DNA of 12,194 nt from an uncultured bacterium (GCA_905215105.1 CAJMOI010000049.1:1-12194); one strand, 5' to 3'. Numbered from the stretch's first letter, positions 1 to 6,702 are shown. Notes: generated from the sequence alone by a model not told the origin. Numbers and translations are program-made.

Positions 1-642
1 CACACCCCCTTGACCTCGATCCTGGGGTATCTGCAGATGATCAAATCCGAAAGCACCACCCCGGAGGAACGGGCCGAATACCTTGCCATTGTGGAAAGCC
101 GCGCCCATGCCCTCAAGGCCCTGGTCACGGGCTTTTACGACCTGTCCTGCCTGGAAGCGGGCGGCTATGCCCTCGCGCAGGAATCGGTGGCGCTCGCGCC
201 TCTTCTGGTTGAACTGGCGGCGGCCTTTTACGCCGACTTCAACGCGGACGGGCGGGAGGCGGAGATCGACATCGCCGAGGGGCTGTCACCGATCCTGGGC
301 GATCCCCAGGCCGTGCTGCGCATCTACACCAACCTATTTCAAAACGCGATCAAGCATGGCGCGGGGGATTTGTATATCCGGGCGTTTCAGGAAGATGGGG
401 TGGTGGTCACCTGTTTCACCAACCTGGCGCCGGGCCTGCTGCCACAGGATGTTGAGCACCTGTTCGACCGGTTCTTCACCGCCGACAGGATGCGCACCGG
501 GCAGGACACAGGGCTGGGGCTGGCGATCGTCCATCGCCTGGCGATGCAGATGGGGGGCGAAACCGAGGCCCTGCTGCTCCAGAACAAGCTCACCATCACC
601 GTCCGCTGGCCGGCGGTCAAGCCGCCCGAGGGACGGCGTTAG
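1..642 (+). CDS. Sensor histidine kinase, C-terminal part (5' end outside window)
   Basis: This is the cytoplasmic kinase core of a two-component sensor; the reading frame is open from base 1, so the N-terminal sensor part lies upstream. The visible 213 residues start with HTPLTSILGYLQ, the tail of a HisKA box. The phospho-acceptor His would normally sit about four residues before TP, just outside the window. The ATPase domain follows, with an N box NLFQNAIKHG (N111, N115), an F box around VEHLFDRFF and a G2 box DTGLGLAIVHR from D169. The usual DxGxG of the G1 box is replaced by an NLAPGL-type sequence, as in many Firmicutes kinases of this kind. It ends tail-to-tail with the minus-strand zinc-ribbon gene, overlapping by 4 bp. 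A response regulator is probably upstream. The ligand cannot be inferred. Confidence 0.9.
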   Translation, partial: HTPLTSILGYLQMIKSESTTPEERAEYLAIVESRAHALKALVTGFYDLSCLEAGGYALAQESVALAPLLVELAAAFYADFNADGREAEIDIAEGLSPILGDPQAVLRIYTNLFQNAIKHGAGDLYIRAFQEDGVVVTCFTNLAPGLLPQDVEHLFDRFFTADRMRTGQDTGLGLAIVHRLAMQMGGETEALLLQNKLTITVRWPAVKPPEGRR

Positions 643-953
643 CACTCTTTGGCGGACAGACGGAGCAGCAGACCGAAATCGTCGTCCCGCGCGGCCTTAT
701 TCCGCCCTTCGCCTCCGCATTTCGTGCAGCGAAAGCGGATGACATAGCCTTTTTTGGCAGAGATGTCCAGACCGACCGGTTCCATCAGGCCCCGGCAGGG
801 GTTCTGCCGGTCTCCCGGATGGATGTCCACGTGCAGAGAATAGAGGCAGTGGGGGCAATGGTTACGGGAGGTGTAGCCCAGCGGCTCCACCGTCTGTCCG
901 CAGTGCGCACAGACAAACCCCTGGTCATTTTTGACAAAGTGCCGCTCTTCCAT
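639..953 (-). CDS. RNHCP-domain zinc-ribbon protein
   Basis: A 104-residue protein with three CxxC knuckles, at C15/C18, C33/C36 and C76/C79. The second lies within SRNHCPHC, the signature that names the RNHCP domain family. Such spacing implies zinc binding; the biochemical role of the family is not established. I chose the ATG at 953 rather than the one at 971, because a GGAGG lies 7 nt before the inner ATG while the outer start would place that GGAGG inside the coding region. A minus-strand promoter sits just upstream (984-1012). The stop overlaps the end of the kinase gene on the other strand, so transcription of either gene could interfere with the other. Confidence 0.85.
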   Translation of the reverse strand: MEERHFVKNDQGFVCAHCGQTVEPLGYTSRNHCPHCLYSLHVDIHPGDRQNPCRGLMEPVGLDISAKKGYVIRFRCTKCGGEGRNKAARDDDFGLLLRLSAKEC

Positions 954-983
954 GTCCGAACCTCCAAACAAGCCCTTTTCTCC

Positions 984-1012
984 AGTATAGAGGAAAAATG
1001 CCGCAAACGCAA
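984..1012 (-). promoter_or_regulatory. Sigma-70/SigA-type promoter for the RNHCP gene
   Basis: On the minus strand a TTGCGT box (1007-1012) lies 17 bp before TATACT (984-989). Spacing is ideal and the -10 is near consensus, about 30 bp before the chosen start codon. Seen by eye only. Confidence 0.6.
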
Positions 1013-1020
1013 TAGGTGAT

Positions 1021-1056
1021 CCGGCCGCCCGGGAGAGCGGCCGGTCTTTTTCTTTT
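1021..1056 (+). terminator. Rho-independent terminator, plus strand
   Basis: A perfect 8-bp GC-rich stem (1021-1028 with 1037-1044) is followed by a T-rich tract at 1045-1056, interrupted by single C residues. The T tract is only on the plus-strand side. The nearest plus-strand gene upstream is the kinase, which ended about 380 bp earlier, so the stop serves read-through that would be antisense to the RNHCP gene. Confidence 0.7.
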
Positions 1057-1072
1057 CAGAGTCTCCGGGGTC

Positions 1073-1101
1073 TTGTTCCCGCGAAGGAAATCTGGTATAC
1101 T
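1073..1101 (+). promoter_or_regulatory. Promoter of the yjbQ operon, extended -10
   Basis: TTGTTC (1073-1078), a 17-bp spacer, then TATACT (1096-1101) preceded by TGG, which gives a TGn extended -10. It lies about 29 bp before the first gene of the four-gene operon and directly after a terminator, so it is the likely operon promoter. Confidence 0.7.
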
Positions 1102-1129
1102 GGTAGAAAAAGGAAGCGGGGGAAACCCG

Positions 1130-1546
1130 ATGAAAAGCTACCGGAAAGAACTGTGGTTTCATCTGCCCACCCGACGGGGCCTCGTCAACATCACCTCCCA
1201 GGTGGAGCAGGCGGTGCGGGAGAGCGGCGTGCGGGAGGGGTTCGTGCTGGTCAATGCTATGAACATCACTGCCAGCGTCTTCATCAACGACGACGAAAGC
1301 GGCCTGCATCGTGATTTCGAGGCCTGGCTCGAAAACCTGGCCCCGGAAAAGCCCTACAGCCGCTATGCCCATAACGGGTATGAAGACAACGCCGATGCCC
1401 ACCTCAAACGCACCGTCATGGGCCGGGAGGCGGTGGTCGCAATTACCGAGGGCCGGCTGGATTTCGGCACCTGGGAACAGATTTTTTATTATGAGTTCGA
1501 CGGCGGGCGCGACAAGCACGCGCTCGTTAAAATCATCGGCGAATAG
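1130..1546 (+). CDS. yjbQ: YjbQ/UPF0047 family protein
   Basis: A 138-residue protein of the usual YjbQ length. Family hallmarks in order are a GL-NITSQVE segment near the N terminus, the H-NGYEDNADAHLK region with its conserved His, Asn and Asp residues, and the C-terminal GRLDFGTWEQI with E-DGGR. Members are small trimeric cytoplasmic enzymes; weak thiamin-phosphate synthase activity has been reported for E. coli YjbQ, but the physiological role is unsettled. The ATG at 1130 is preferred over an in-frame ATG at 1016, because that one would place the terminator and promoter inside the gene and the extra residues look non-native. First gene of an operon; the next gene begins 15 nt after its stop. 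Confidence 0.88.
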   Translation: MKSYRKELWFHLPTRRGLVNITSQVEQAVRESGVREGFVLVNAMNITASVFINDDESGLHRDFEAWLENLAPEKPYSRYAHNGYEDNADAHLKRTVMGREAVVAITEGRLDFGTWEQIFYYEFDGGRDKHALVKIIGE

Positions 1547-1561
1547 AAAGGGGCAGGAAAT

Positions 1562-1942
1562 ATGGTACAGCCGGTTACCCTCATTGTATATCCACCTTGC
1601 ACCACCTGCCAGAAGGCCAGGGCATGGCTGCTGGAGCAGGGCATCGAATTTACCGAGCGGCATATCAAGGAACAGCGGCCTACAGCGGAAGAGCTCCGCC
1701 GATGGAGCCGTGAGGCAGGCCTGCCCCTCAAACGCTATTTCAATACGAGCGGCCTGCTCTACCGTTCGATGCGCCTGTCCGAGCGTCTGCCCGGGCTGGA
1801 CGAGGAGGAACAGCTCGCCCTGCTCGCGTCGGACGGCATGCTGGTCCGACGTCCGCTTCTGCTCGTCGGGGACCGGGCCCTGCCCGGCTTCCGTCCTGCC
1901 GAATGGGATGCCCTGCTGCGGGAAACCGTACAATCCATATAA
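1562..1942 (+). CDS. ArsC/Spx family thioredoxin-fold protein
   Basis: A 126-residue ArsC/Spx/MgsR-like protein. It starts with a beta strand and a CTTC motif (C13 and C16), the redox CxxC position of Spx and of single-domain ArsC-like proteins. It continues with KRYFNTSG (57-64), typical of Firmicutes members, and RRPLLLVGD (96-104), which holds the cis-Pro loop and a conserved Arg. It is either a glutathione/thioredoxin-linked reductase or an Spx-like RNA-polymerase-binding stress regulator; sequence by eye does not decide. Annotations as arsenate reductase are common in this family but there is no arsenic gene nearby. It lies 15 nt after yjbQ and 14 nt before the tautomerase gene, so it is co-transcribed. 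Confidence 0.85.
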   Translation: MVQPVTLIVYPPCTTCQKARAWLLEQGIEFTERHIKEQRPTAEELRRWSREAGLPLKRYFNTSGLLYRSMRLSERLPGLDEEEQLALLASDGMLVRRPLLLVGDRALPGFRPAEWDALLRETVQSI

Positions 1943-1956
1943 AAGGAGGAAACCCT

Positions 1957-2295
1957 ATGCCCTGTATCCAGACCAAAGTAAATGTCGCCATCTCACCCGA
2001 ACAGGAGGCCCGGCTGAAAACCAGCTTCGGTGAGCTCATGCCGTTGCTGTACAAAACCGAGGACTGGCTGATGCTCAGCTTCGAGGATCACTGCCGCCTG
2101 TATTTCAAGGGCAGCGGCGAGGCCGCCGCCTTCGTGGAGGTCAAGCTTTATGGGGCAGCCGACCGGGGGGCCTACAACAAGATGACCGCAGCCGTGACCG
2201 CCCTGCTAAACAAGGAACTGAACATCCCCTCCGAGCGGATTTACGTCAAATACGAGGAAGTCAAATACTGGGGTTACGACGGCAGCAATTTCTAA
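1957..2295 (+). CDS. MIF-family tautomerase (phenylpyruvate tautomerase-like)
   Basis: A 112-residue homologue of macrophage migration inhibitory factor. Met is followed by Pro2, the catalytic N-terminal proline after Met removal. Lys33 matches the active-site Lys32 of MIF in position. The C-terminal half, including RGAYNKMTAAVTALL, then IPSERIYVKYEEV and a terminal WGYDGSNF, follows the MIF pattern. The fold is a trimeric cytoplasmic beta-alpha-beta protein that tautomerises phenylpyruvate-like keto acids; the natural substrate in bacteria is unknown. Start chosen at 1957 because AAGGAGG lies just before it; an upstream in-frame ATG at 1903 is inside the previous gene. If secreted it could mimic host MIF, but no signal peptide is visible. 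Confidence 0.88.
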   Translation: MPCIQTKVNVAISPEQEARLKTSFGELMPLLYKTEDWLMLSFEDHCRLYFKGSGEAAAFVEVKLYGAADRGAYNKMTAAVTALLNKELNIPSERIYVKYEEVKYWGYDGSNF

Positions 2296-2329
2296 TCCGC
2301 CGGACACCGCATACAGGGAAGTGTCGAGT

Positions 2330-3031
2330 ATGGAGGTCATTCCCTCCCGCGATCTCAATCTGCTCTATATCCTGCTGGATATCGGGTTTTTGCTCATTTT
2401 GGCCGGGGCGCTGCTGTGGTGCCGCAAATATCTGGCGGCCCTGTTCGGCCTATTCGGCGGGCTGCTGTATTTCCTGGTGGATTACGGCGGGTTTTATCTT
2501 CTGCTCGGCACCAGGGAGGTCAGCGGCGCCGACCCGTTCTGGTTCCTTCTCTGGCTGAGCATGAGCTATGGCTTCACGAATTTCGTATGGATCTGGCTCT
2601 GGCTCGACCGGGACGGGCATGCCCTCGAATGGTCGGTCCTCATCGTTGCGGGCTGGCTGGCCGTTGCCCTGCTCAGCCAGAACTTCGGCGGGGGATTTGC
2701 CCGGATCGTCATCTCCAGGGGGACTGGAAGCTACCACGGCATCATGGCCCTGCTCCTGTTTGTCGGGTATGCCATCCTGTGCCTCCACAACGTCCGCTGC
2801 CCGAAAGAAGAACGGTACCCGCTGCCCTGGATTCTGGCCATCGGGATATTGGTGCAGTTCGCCTGGGAGTTCGTCCTTCTCATCACCGGCATCCGTGCCA
2901 GCGGCTTTGGCCCGCTGCTGGTCAATTCCCTGCTCGAAACGAATCTGGGTCTCCCCTATATCTTTCTGATCCATCGCGCCATCAATCGAAGGTGGAGCGA
3001 GAATCTGCGCCGCCTTCCGGCGGCGGGCTGA
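2330..3031 (+). CDS. Unrecognised seven-helix membrane protein
   Basis: A 233-residue hydrophobic protein that I do not recognise. By eye about seven membrane segments are present, near residues 11-30, 36-57, 69-92, 99-117, 136-152, 165-186 and 197-218, with aromatic-rich stretches (FVWIWLWL) and a basic C-terminal tail (INRRWSENLRR), which suggests a cytoplasmic C terminus. No transporter or enzyme motif is evident. The ATG at 2330 is favoured because AGGGAAG lies at good spacing; a GTG at 2321 is also possible but would sit directly on that element. It is the last gene of the operon, 34 nt after the tautomerase gene and followed by a strong terminator. Confidence 0.8.
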   Translation: MEVIPSRDLNLLYILLDIGFLLILAGALLWCRKYLAALFGLFGGLLYFLVDYGGFYLLLGTREVSGADPFWFLLWLSMSYGFTNFVWIWLWLDRDGHALEWSVLIVAGWLAVALLSQNFGGGFARIVISRGTGSYHGIMALLLFVGYAILCLHNVRCPKEERYPLPWILAIGILVQFAWEFVLLITGIRASGFGPLLVNSLLETNLGLPYIFLIHRAINRRWSENLRRLPAAG

Positions 3032-3052
3032 CAGCCTGTTCGAAAATAGAAG

Positions 3053-3092
3053 CGGCATGCCCCGGGAAAGGCTTCCGGGGTATGCCGTTTTT
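3053..3092 (+). terminator. Strong rho-independent terminator
   Basis: A 13-bp stem (3053-3065 with 3075-3087, one G-U pair) is followed by five T residues. It ends the yjbQ-to-membrane-protein operon 22 bp after the last stop codon. Confidence 0.88.
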
Positions 3093-3268
3093 GCTGAAAA
3101 CTGCCGGGAACACTGGGATCCGCGGATATCGGTGCGTGTTTCCCCTCCCCTTGCCGTCTACCGGCAAAGGGCATCGGGATTTTGCACAATTTGCGGATTA
3201 ACAAAAGCGAAGCGCGCTGTCAAATCTCCGAATTTGGATGAAAGGAGGGCTGCCAGAAGGGGAAAAGC
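3093..3268. other. Intergenic region between two operons
   Basis: With the terminator before it and the feo control region after it, this makes up a 355-bp gap without a convincing gene. The one visible structure is a hairpin at 3148-3171: nine pairs, a five-base loop and one bulged A on the 3' side. It is not followed by a T run, so it is not a standard terminator. Nothing else is recognised. Confidence 0.6.
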
Positions 3269-3297
3269 TTGACAAATTGGGAAAATATGCGTATTCT
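3269..3297 (+). promoter_or_regulatory. feo operon promoter
   Basis: A consensus TTGACA (3269-3274), a 17-bp spacer and TATTCT (3292-3297). The predicted transcription start near 3304 falls at the edge of the first palindrome, which suits repression by a bound regulator. Confidence 0.8.
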
Positions 3298-3304
3298 ATA
3301 TATG

Positions 3305-3320
3305 GTTAGCTAAAGCTAAC
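3305..3320. promoter_or_regulatory. Iron-box-like operator 1 (DtxR type)
   Basis: A perfect 7-bp inverted repeat around AA: GTTAGCT-AA-AGCTAAC. Its core TTAGCTAAAGCTAA resembles the TTAG...CTAA half-sites known for DtxR/IdeR/MntR regulators. It covers the predicted transcription start, so binding would block the polymerase. Confidence 0.75.
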
Positions 3321-3338
3321 TTTTGTTTCGCCCATGAG

Positions 3339-3352
3339 TTAGTTTAAACTAA
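3339..3352. promoter_or_regulatory. Iron-box-like operator 2 (DtxR type)
   Basis: A perfect 14-bp palindrome TTAGTTTAAACTAA, sharing the pattern TTAGYTWAARCTAA with operator 1. Its centre is 33 bp downstream of the other, about three helical turns, so two dimers could bind the same face of the DNA. Confidence 0.7.
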
Positions 3353-3386
3353 TACACACGGAGGATACGGGGAAGGATGAGGCAGG

Positions 3387-3599
3387 ATGCCGCTGACACT
3401 GGCACAAATCGGTGAAAAAAACACCATTGTCAAGGTGGGTGGAAACCCCGAGGTGAAAAAGCATCTTGAAAATCTCGGCTTTGTAGCGGGAGGGGACGTC
3501 ACTGTTATCACCGTCCTGGGGGGGAACGTGATCGTCAATGTCAAGGAAGCCCGCGTGGCGATCAGCAGGGAAATGGCGCAGAAAATTATGGTCAAATGA
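3387..3599 (+). CDS. feoA: FeoA, ferrous iron transport protein A (first copy)
   Basis: A 70-residue single-domain FeoA with an SH3-like fold. It has the family outline: an N-terminal hydrophobic-basic segment, KKHLENLGFVAGGDVTV (the RL-LG-GxxV pattern), then a beta-rich end with a conserved VNVKEARVAISREMA. FeoA is a small cytoplasmic partner thought to stimulate or stabilise FeoB. It is the first gene after the iron-box promoter, with an 80-nt leader. A GGAAGGA element lies about 9 nt before the ATG. This copy is more divergent than the second one, especially in the start region. Confidence 0.9.
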   Translation: MPLTLAQIGEKNTIVKVGGNPEVKKHLENLGFVAGGDVTVITVLGGNVIVNVKEARVAISREMAQKIMVK

Positions 3600-3635
3600 T
3601 GTTGGTATAGATCAAACGAGAGGAGGAAACACCGC

Positions 3636-3857
3636 ATGAAAACACTGAGACAGGCCAAAATCGGCGACACGGTCAGGGTGGTCAAGCTCCACGGAGAGGG
3701 CGCTGTCAAACGGCGCATCATGGATATGGGGATCACCAGAGGGGTAGATGTCCACATCCGTAAGGTGGCGCCTTTGGGCGATCCGCTGGAAGTGACCGTG
3801 CGCGGCTATGAGCTGTCCATCCGGAAAGCGGATGCGGATTGGATCGAGGTCGAATGA
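3636..3857 (+). CDS. feoA: FeoA, second copy
   Basis: A 73-residue FeoA with the classic features: RQAKIGDTVRVVKL, then VKRRIMDMGITRGVDVHI, then PLGDPLEVTVRGYELSIRK. It is preceded by a strong GAGGAGG. It lies 36 nt after the first feoA and is followed by feoB, so the two FeoA proteins and FeoB should be made together. Paired feoA genes before feoB are common in Firmicutes; whether the two proteins form a heteromer or have separate roles is not known from sequence. Confidence 0.93.
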   Translation: MKTLRQAKIGDTVRVVKLHGEGAVKRRIMDMGITRGVDVHIRKVAPLGDPLEVTVRGYELSIRKADADWIEVE

Positions 3858-3948
3858 CCATCCGCGGGAGGGTCCCTCCTCTTTTTTTGGAGGAGAGTTA
3901 GTCGCGCCTTACTCGGCGCTTTCGAACAGGAAAGAGAGGAACAGCCAT
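3858..3948 (+). promoter_or_regulatory. feoA-feoB intercistronic leader with possible attenuator
   Basis: A weak 4-5 bp hairpin formed from GGAG and CTCC (about 3867-3880) is followed by seven T residues, and a downstream GGAGG could instead pair with the CCTCC. This looks like a small terminator with a competing pairing, but the stems are short. It may adjust feoB relative to feoA or be chance. Confidence 0.25.
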
Positions 3949-6429
3949 ATGGAATTGCGAATCGCCTTAGCGGGCAACCCGAACAGCGGTAAGACCACCC
4001 TGTTCAATGCGCTCACTGGTTCGAATCAATTTGTAGGGAACTGGCCGGGCGTCACGGTGGAGAAAAAGGAGGGCAAACTGCGCAAACACGACGGCGTCAC
4101 CATCACCGACCTGCCGGGCATCTATTCCCTTTCGCCCTATACACTCGAGGAGGTGGTCGCCCGGAATTACCTGATCGGGGAGCGGCCGGACGCCATCCTC
4201 AATATCATCGACGGCACCAACCTGGAGCGGAACCTCTATCTGACCACCCAGCTTACCGAGCTGGGGATCCCGGTCGTCGTCGCCATCAACATGATGGATG
4301 TGGTGAAAAAGGCAGGGGATCGGATCGATGTGGGAGAACTTTCCCGGGAGCTGGGCTGCCCTATCGTACAGATCTCGGCCCTAAAAGGCACCGGCGTCAT
4401 GGAGGCGGCCGAGGCGGCCGTGGAGGCCGCGAAATCGGCCAAAACGGTGCCGATGCACACCTTCTCCGGGGCGGTGGAACACGCCCTGGCCCATATCGAA
4501 GAGGCGGCGGTCCACTCCATGCCGGCCGAGCAGCAGCGCTGGTATGCCATCAAGATTTTCGAGCGGGACGACAAGGTTCTCGCAAAGCTCGAGCTGAACC
4601 CGAATGTCCTGGAGCATATTGAGCAGGATATCCAGGCGGCCGAAAAGGAATGCGACGATGACGCGGAGAGTATCATCACCAATGAACGGTATGTTTACAT
4701 AGCGTCCATCCTGAAAGGCTGTTACAAAAAAAGAAATGCCGGCCGGCTGTCGGTCTCGGATAAAATCGACAAGGTGGTGACCAACCGCTTCGCGGCACTG
4801 CCGATCTTTGCGGCCATCATGTTCATCGTCTACTTTGTGTCGGTCACGACAGTGGGCACTTGGGCGACCGATTGGGCCAATGACGGCGTGTTCGGAGACG
4901 GCTGGCATCTGGCTGGTGTGGGGTCGGAAGCCTATACCGAAGCTTCCGATGCATACAGTCTGGAAAGCAGCAAAGTGGATGCATACATAGAAGCCGCCGG
5001 GGAAGCCGGGGTAGAAACCGAGGCAATTTCCGCCATGCGGGAAGCAGGGAAGACTGACGCTGCGGTCATTGACGATTTTACCGCCGCCGCCACTGCCGCC
5101 AATGTGGAGGGCAGTCTGGACATTTACAACGACGATACCGGAGAGGTTGAGGAAACCCTGACGGTGACAGCCGCAGATTTTGCCGCAGCCGTACAGGCGG
5201 AAGAGCCTGACCCCAATGCCTACGGTGTGTGGGTGCCCGGTATTCCCGTGCTGGTGGAAAACGGCCTCAACGCCATCAACTGTGCGGGTTGGCTTCAGGA
5301 CCTGATTCTCAATGGCATTATCGCCGGTGTGGGCGCTGTGCTGGGCTTTGTTCCTCAGATGCTGGTGCTGTTCCTGTTCCTGGCGTTCCTGGAATCCTGC
5401 GGTTACATGGCTAGAATTGCCTTTATCATGGACCGGATTTTCCGCAAGTTCGGCCTGTCCGGCAAGTCCTTTATTCCCATGCTCATCGGCACCGGCTGTG
5501 GTGTGCCCGGTATTATGGCCTCCCGGACCATTGAAAATGACCGTGACCGCAAGATGACCATTATGACCACCACCTTTATTCCCTGCAGCGCCAAGCTGCC
5601 CATTATCGCCCTGATTGCCGGCGCTCTGTTCGGCGGCGCCTGGTGGGTTGCGCCCAGTGCCTATTTTGTGGGAGTGGCCGCCATTGTGGTTTCCGGTATT
5701 ATTCTGAAAAAGACCCGTATGTTTGCTGGCGACCCGGCTCCCTTTGTTATGGAGCTGCCCGCCTATCACTGGCCCACTGTCGGAAATGTGCTCCGCAGTA
5801 TGTGGGAGCGGGGCTGGTCCTTTATTAAGAAAGCCGGTACCGTGATTCTGCTGGCCACCATCTTTGTCTGGTTTACTTCCGGCTATGGTTTCGGCGAAAA
5901 CGGCTTTGGCCCGGTGAGCATGGAAAACAGCATTCTGGCCGCAATCGGAAACGCCATTGCATGGCTGTTTATTCCTCTGGGCTGGGGCAACTGGCAGTCG
6001 GCTGTGGCAGCCTTTACCGGCCTGATTGCCAAGGAAAACGTGGTCGGTACCTTCGGCGTTCTCTACGGCGGATTTGATGAAGTGGCCGAAAACGGCTGGC
6101 AGGTTTGGGCAATGATGCGCGGTTCCTTCACGGCTGTGTCCGCCTATTCCTTCCTGGTGTTCAATCTGCTGTGCGCTCCCTGCTTTGCCGCAATCGGTGC
6201 GATCAAGCGGGAAATGAACAATGCCAAGTGGACCTGGTTTGCCATTGGTTACCAGTGCGGCTTTGCTTATGTGGTTTCCCTGTGCATTTATCAGATCGGC
6301 ACACTGCTGACCACCGGCGCTTTCAGCGTGTTCACGGTGATTGCGTTCCTGCTGGTGATCGGAATGATCTATCTGCTGGTTCGCCCTGACCGGCAGAGCA
6401 CGGCCCTTCGCAAGCGCGTCCGCGCATAA
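3949..6429 (+). CDS. feoB: FeoB, ferrous iron transporter B
   Basis: An 826-residue inner-membrane Fe2+ transporter with a cytosolic G domain. G1 GNPNSGKT (9-16), G3 DLPG (54-57), G4 NMMD (114-117) and G5 SALKGTG (143-149) are present. A helical linker follows, then the first membrane helix near 283-304. The membrane core carries the FeoB Cys positions C517 in GCGVPGIMASRT, C546 in FIPCSAKLPI, and C742 and C745 in CAPC. The start at 3949 puts the G1 motif at the usual distance; an in-frame ATG at 3808 lies inside feoA. An acidic, Ala-rich segment of about 98 residues (327-424) is inserted after helix 1 and should face outward, a known variable position in Firmicutes FeoB. Codon choice changes abruptly within this insert. 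Confidence 0.96.
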   Translation: MELRIALAGNPNSGKTTLFNALTGSNQFVGNWPGVTVEKKEGKLRKHDGVTITDLPGIYSLSPYTLEEVVARNYLIGERPDAILNIIDGTNLERNLYLTTQLTELGIPVVVAINMMDVVKKAGDRIDVGELSRELGCPIVQISALKGTGVMEAAEAAVEAAKSAKTVPMHTFSGAVEHALAHIEEAAVHSMPAEQQRWYAIKIFERDDKVLAKLELNPNVLEHIEQDIQAAEKECDDDAESIITNERYVYIASILKGCYKKRNAGRLSVSDKIDKVVTNRFAALPIFAAIMFIVYFVSVTTVGTWATDWANDGVFGDGWHLAGVGSEAYTEASDAYSLESSKVDAYIEAAGEAGVETEAISAMREAGKTDAAVIDDFTAAATAANVEGSLDIYNDDTGEVEETLTVTAADFAAAVQAEEPDPNAYGVWVPGIPVLVENGLNAINCAGWLQDLILNGIIAGVGAVLGFVPQMLVLFLFLAFLESCGYMARIAFIMDRIFRKFGLSGKSFIPMLIGTGCGVPGIMASRTIENDRDRKMTIMTTTFIPCSAKLPIIALIAGALFGGAWWVAPSAYFVGVAAIVVSGIILKKTRMFAGDPAPFVMELPAYHWPTVGNVLRSMWERGWSFIKKAGTVILLATIFVWFTSGYGFGENGFGPVSMENSILAAIGNAIAWLFIPLGWGNWQSAVAAFTGLIAKENVVGTFGVLYGGFDEVAENGWQVWAMMRGSFTAVSAYSFLVFNLLCAPCFAAIGAIKREMNNAKWTWFAIGYQCGFAYVVSLCIYQIGTLLTTGAFSVFTVIAFLLVIGMIYLLVRPDRQSTALRKRVRA

Positions 6430-6470
6430 CTCATACTTTTTAAAAAGATTTGAAAAAAGGAGGATTTCCA

Positions 6471-6665
6471 ATGCTGGAAATATTGCTTGAGAATTGGGGA
6501 ACCCTGCTGGTTGGCCTGCTGGTGCTGGCGGCCGTGGTGGGGATTATAGGCAAGATGGTGCGGGACAAAAAGCAGGGGAAATCCTCCTGCTCCTGTGGCT
6601 GCGGCGGATGCAGCGGCTGTGGCGGCGCCTGCCATGGACAGCCCCATCAGGCTGACAGGAAATAA
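6471..6665 (+). CDS. FeoB-associated Cys-rich membrane protein
   Basis: A 64-residue peptide with one N-terminal membrane helix (about residues 7-28), a short basic stretch (KMVRDKKQGK) and a Cys/Gly-rich tail with eight Cys in CSCGCGGCSGCGGAC plus a His near the end. This is the family of small Cys-rich proteins encoded directly after feoB in Clostridia. The tail probably binds iron or another metal on the cytoplasmic side, but no mechanism is proven. GGAGG lies 8 nt before the ATG at 6471; an earlier ATG at 6450 would place that site inside the gene. It lies 41 nt after feoB. Confidence 0.9.
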   Translation: MLEILLENWGTLLVGLLVLAAVVGIIGKMVRDKKQGKSSCSCGCGGCSGCGGACHGQPHQADRK

Positions 6666-6677
6666 AGAAAAAGCGAG

Positions 6678-6702
6678 AGGCACGGTTTCGGCCGTGCCTT
6701 TT
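6678..6702 (+). terminator. Terminator within the feo locus
   Basis: An 8-bp stem (6678-6685 with 6692-6699) followed by a run of four T. It stands between the Cys-rich peptide gene and the regulator gene. The T run is short, so some read-through to the regulator is likely. Confidence 0.7.

Noticed and set aside
785..1933. A 382-codon minus-strand frame across the yjbQ and ArsC-like genes
   Set aside because: It is opposite genes with clear family motifs and contains the operon promoter and a terminator; the protein shows no recognisable pattern.
3808..3948. A 47-residue N-terminal extension of FeoB from an in-frame ATG at 3808
   Set aside because: It would overlap feoA by 50 bp, and the family starts a few residues before GNPNSGKT; AGAGGA precedes the ATG at 3949.
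4381..6471. A long open frame on the minus strand opposite feoB (about 696 codons)
   Set aside because: It is antisense to a fully recognised feoB, is rich in His, Gly and Asn as expected of a shadow frame, and shows no domain.
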